Of a DNA stretch of 64,000 nt, positions 60,925 through 64,000 are shown piece after piece; positions within the stretch are counted from its first letter, which is position 1; every line of letters begins with the position of its first letter. The translations under genes were made by a program, and so were the position numbers. The DNA comes from Agrypnia vestita (Eukaryota; Arthropoda; Insecta; Trichoptera; Phryganeidae). The notes below the pieces were generated by a model. The model was not told the DNA's origin. It saw only the letters and a list, made by a program, of their open reading frames with translations, and did not search any database. Location of the stretch: NCBI GenBank assembly GCA_016648135.1, contig JADDOH010001529.1, positions 78,611 to 142,610 on the forward strand, in the 5' to 3' direction.

Positions 60925-61400
60925 ATATATTCCTTAATTGCGATAGTTATTCATATGACATTGTTTTTATTCATCCAATATTAGATATTTGAAATGTTTT
61001 TTTTACAACATATTCCATTATTGTGGGTCGTTTGCGGTTAGATCAGATCAACCTTCGGCCTTCCGTAATCGCGATAGTTATTCATATGACATTGTTTTTA
61101 TTCATTCAATATTAGATATTTGAAATGTTTTCTAGAACATTATTCACTATTGTGGGCAGTTCGCGGTGTGTTCAGGGGTGGTTAACCTTCGGCCATCCGT
61201 AATCGCGATAGTTATTCATATGACATTGTTTTTATTCATTCAATATTAGATATTTGAAATGTTTTCTACAACATTTTCCATTATTGTGGGCAGTTTGCGG
61301 TTTGTTCAGGGGTAGTTAACCTTCGGTCTTCCGTGATCACGTTATTTACTAATATGACAGATTGTTTTGTTTTGTTCGTTTAATATAAGTAATATCATAT
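60925..61400 (+). repeat. ~132-bp tandem repeat
   Basis: About 3.5 units. The anchor TCATATGACATTGTTTTTAT falls at 60951, 61082 and 61216. Each is followed by GATATTTGAAATGTTTT and, at the end, TTAACCTTCGG. Confidence 0.92.
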
Positions 61401-61439
61401 TTTTATGAGTTACCGTAATTTTTATCTATATGATTTTAT

Positions 61440-61664
61440 TATTGAGAGTGATGCAACGAATACTACTTTCACGAATACGAATATCGGGCCTACTATTCGG
61501 AGAATACGAATGCGAGTGTTTCCATCAAGGTGGGGGGGGGGAACTTGAACATACTCGTAAATATAATAACCTTGATGCGACGAATACTACCTTCACGAAT
61601 ACGAATGTTACGCCTACTATTCGGTGAATACGAATGCGAATATTTCCACCAAGGTGGGGGAGAA
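61440..61664 (+). repeat. ~118-bp tandem duplication rich in GAATACGAAT
   Basis: Two units with CGAATACTACTTTCACGAAT or its close variant, CCTACTATTCGG, and ATCAAGGTGGGGG or ACCAAGGTGGGGG. Confidence 0.88.
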
Positions 61665-62480
61665 CGCAAGCATACTTGTAATTGTATTGTTTATGTCTGC
61701 TGGTGATATCACCATACGGCGTAGATGAACTAGTTTGAAAGGGCTTATGTTCTGTATGTGCTTGGCGTAGAGGGAATAGTTTTCTTGTTTCTAGGATCTA
61801 ATACAGTTTTACAGGTGCTGATATTGAAATATATATATTTATACAAGGAAAACACTATTTCGGGAACCATTAACAGGATGGCAGATGTTGAAGCACACAT
61901 ACACACAAGGAGGACGTTATGTTAAATACATGACTGGAAAATTGTTATTGGAAAACACAGGCGTCCAGTCGGCGGGACGCAAGCATACTTGTAATTATAT
62001 CGTTTGTGTCTGCAGGTGATATCATTGTACGGCGTAGATGAACTAGTTTAAGGGGGTTTATGTCCTGTATGTGCTTGGCGTAGAGGGATTAGTTTTCTTG
62101 TTTCTAGGATCTAATACAGTTTTACAGGTGCTGATATTGAAATATATATATATATACAAGGAAAACACTATTTTGGGAATCACTAACTGGATGACAGATA
62201 TTGCAGCACACATACACACAAGGAGGACGTTATGTTAAATACATGACTGGAAGGTTGTTATTGGAAAACACAGGCGCAACTAGAGGATATGGACAGTTTA
62301 CAGAGAACTTCAACTTCCGTTGGGACCTTTTACTATTACTATTCTTTCGCCTTTTTTCTTAACCGTGGATGAACTAGATTGAGGGGGTTTATGTTCTGTA
62401 TGTGCTCGGCGTAGAGGGAATAGTTTTCTTGTTTCTAGGATCTAATACAGTTTTACAGGCGCTGATATTAAAATATATAT
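61665..62480 (+). repeat. ~313-bp tandem repeat, 2.4 units
   Basis: Units begin GCAAGCATACTTGTAATT at about 61665 and 61978. They include GTAGATGAACTAGTTT, CTTGGCGTAGAGGGA, TCTAGGATCTAATACAGTTT and ACACACAAGGAGGACGTTAT. A third, partial unit starts at about 62365. The two full units are highly similar. Confidence 0.93.
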
Positions 62481-62484
62481 ACAA

Positions 62485-63600
62485 GGGAAATAAGGGCTAC
62501 ACAGGCGCTGGTAATTGCTCAATTTTGGAGAGGACCCGTTATATGACTTCGGATCTGGATGCCATCTCGGAAGCAGACCAACTACAGAACTAAGATAAGA
62601 ACCTTTAATATTATTTATTCCTGATGTTTTCTTATGTGTATCAAATGGAATGTTCGTGCTATATAATTTGTCATTGTCTCATGGTCACTATTCATTTCAT
62701 TACGTGGGTTCAGAGTTCGACGGTAACGGACGCGGAAACAAATTAGTACTGATGTCGGGACGTAACGTCGGGATTATATCTTAATTATCTTTAGGATAGA
62801 AGCGAGGTCATCATACGTGCATTCTGCATTTCAAACGTTTTACTAACATATATAAATACATATTATTGCGTTTTACAAATTGAATAGGTTCGCGGAAAAT
62901 AGGTATTTCGCCCGGTTGTGCAATATTAACTTCCAACGTAGCATAATGAGATCTTATAACCGGCGCTAGACTCTTAAGGTTAGGCACGCGGGGATTATAA
63001 ATGGGATAATGAACGAGAACCGAATGGGGAAGTTCGTCTCTTCATGGTCGGGAGGCGAGGAGTCGTACGTCTTTCACGCCCCGTGATCTTGGGAGGCTGA
63101 ATTTCGATTGTGGAAAAAGATGAAGTTGGATCTACTCGCGTGGCAAGACAGGGTCGAATGTCGGAGCGCGCGTTCTCGGCTAGGGAGTCTGATTAGATTG
63201 GAGAGACACCTTAGGTCAGGGACTAGGTAGGGCCATCTTAACTGTATCTACCCGGTTGTGACTGGGTTTTAAAGCCAAGAATTACAGGATGGTCTGAAGG
63301 TCTTGATGCGGTGAACCCTCTAACATCTAAGGGGAAGAATCTCTCACGTCTTTTCGGGCCCCTTGGTGCGACGAGCTCGGGCTCTGTTTATGAATGTTTA
63401 TGAATGTATTAACTCCGTACTCAAGGACGAGATAGGACGTGCCTCATGAACGAGAAATTATAAGATGCAGGTAGCAGTGCGACAATCAATACTGTGCTCG
63501 GGACCGCTTTAATGAACGAGATCTGTTAGCAGTTTAACAATCAACTTTTATGATCGTGACCGCATTCAGGAGCGCGATGGCATTACTAACACCATCATAC
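62485..63600. other. Less AT-rich unassigned DNA in repeat complex
   Basis: GC-richer than the introns, with CpG-containing stretches (63000-63380). No long ORF on either strand and no recognised RNA gene. Confidence 0.5.
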
Positions 63601-64000
63601 TCATCATTCACCACCTTTTCTAACTTGCTGTATACAGAGACCTTCGGGGTTCTCCCTTCCCGGCCAGCGAGAAACATATCAGGAACTTCACAATCAACTG
63701 TAATAATCATGCTGTTTTACCATCATTTAATATCTCTAGTCAATAAGACTACACCGTGGGATCAATCACATCAACTATATTTGGCGATGCTAACATGGCT
63801 CTGACTGACGCGCTCAAGGGAGAGTCTTTCCAGTCACCCAGTTAGTTCATTCAGCCCTTTTAATCGGCAGTAAACATCATAATAATCCGGCTCATGTAGC
63901 CGCAACGTGGGATCCTCATCATTATACACCAGTCAATTTGACTGCCCCGCGGGATAATATACAAACCTTAATATCGGACGCGGGATTTCTTCCTGATATG
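63600..64000 (+). repeat. Right copy of a long direct repeat (pair with 58540-58885), cut by window end
   Basis: Shares CATCATTCACCA, CATATCAGGAAC, CTCTAGTC, ACTACACCGTGGG and, from 63823, nearly continuous identity with the left copy. It has an extra segment of about 55 bp at 63760-63820. Confidence 0.85.

Overview
The window is a piece of an AT-rich insect nuclear genome. It is most likely lepidopteran, judged from the mixture of repeat families: tRNA-derived SINEs, foldback MITEs, mariner, LINE tails and a Penelope-like fragment. It is not bacterial or viral. There are no operons, no CRISPR array and no rRNA, and I see no convincing functional tRNA gene.

The only host gene I can support lies on the minus strand. 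Five widely separated exons (57443-57254, 39865-39747, 23961-23809, 5893-5696 and 2295-1640) each have AG acceptors, GT donors and matching codon phases. Together they encode about 438 consecutive residues of a neuroligin, a catalytically dead carboxylesterase-fold synaptic adhesion protein. The signal-peptide exon(s) should lie beyond position 57443, possibly outside the window. The rest of the esterase-like domain, the stalk, the transmembrane segment and the cytoplasmic tail should lie before position 1. Exons are GC-rich islands in AT-rich introns of 3.4, 17.9, 15.8 and 17.4 kb.

The introns are packed with mobile-element remains. Intron 5894-23808 holds two foldback families (one with a tRNA-like core), SINE copies, a probable solo LTR and long hairpins. 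Intron 23962-39746 holds a 1286-bp mariner with perfect 29-bp terminal repeats and TA duplications, a LINE reverse-transcriptase fragment, a 127-bp tandem array, a LINE/Gypsy chimeric junction, a TIR element and a Penelope-like GIY-YIG fragment. Intron 39866-57253 holds five same-orientation copies of a second SINE family, a decayed DDE transposase, two LINE C-terminal fragments and several palindromes.

The last 6 kb (about 57.85-64 kb) differ from the rest. They are less AT-rich, have no recognisable protein, and are built of nested direct and tandem repeats, including a block that recurs 5.12 kb apart. This could be a large non-coding LTR-type element or a complex satellite, and it is the best candidate for something not yet described. 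Nothing here looks like a new gene system. The window is best read as neuroligin exons embedded in a transposon-rich landscape.
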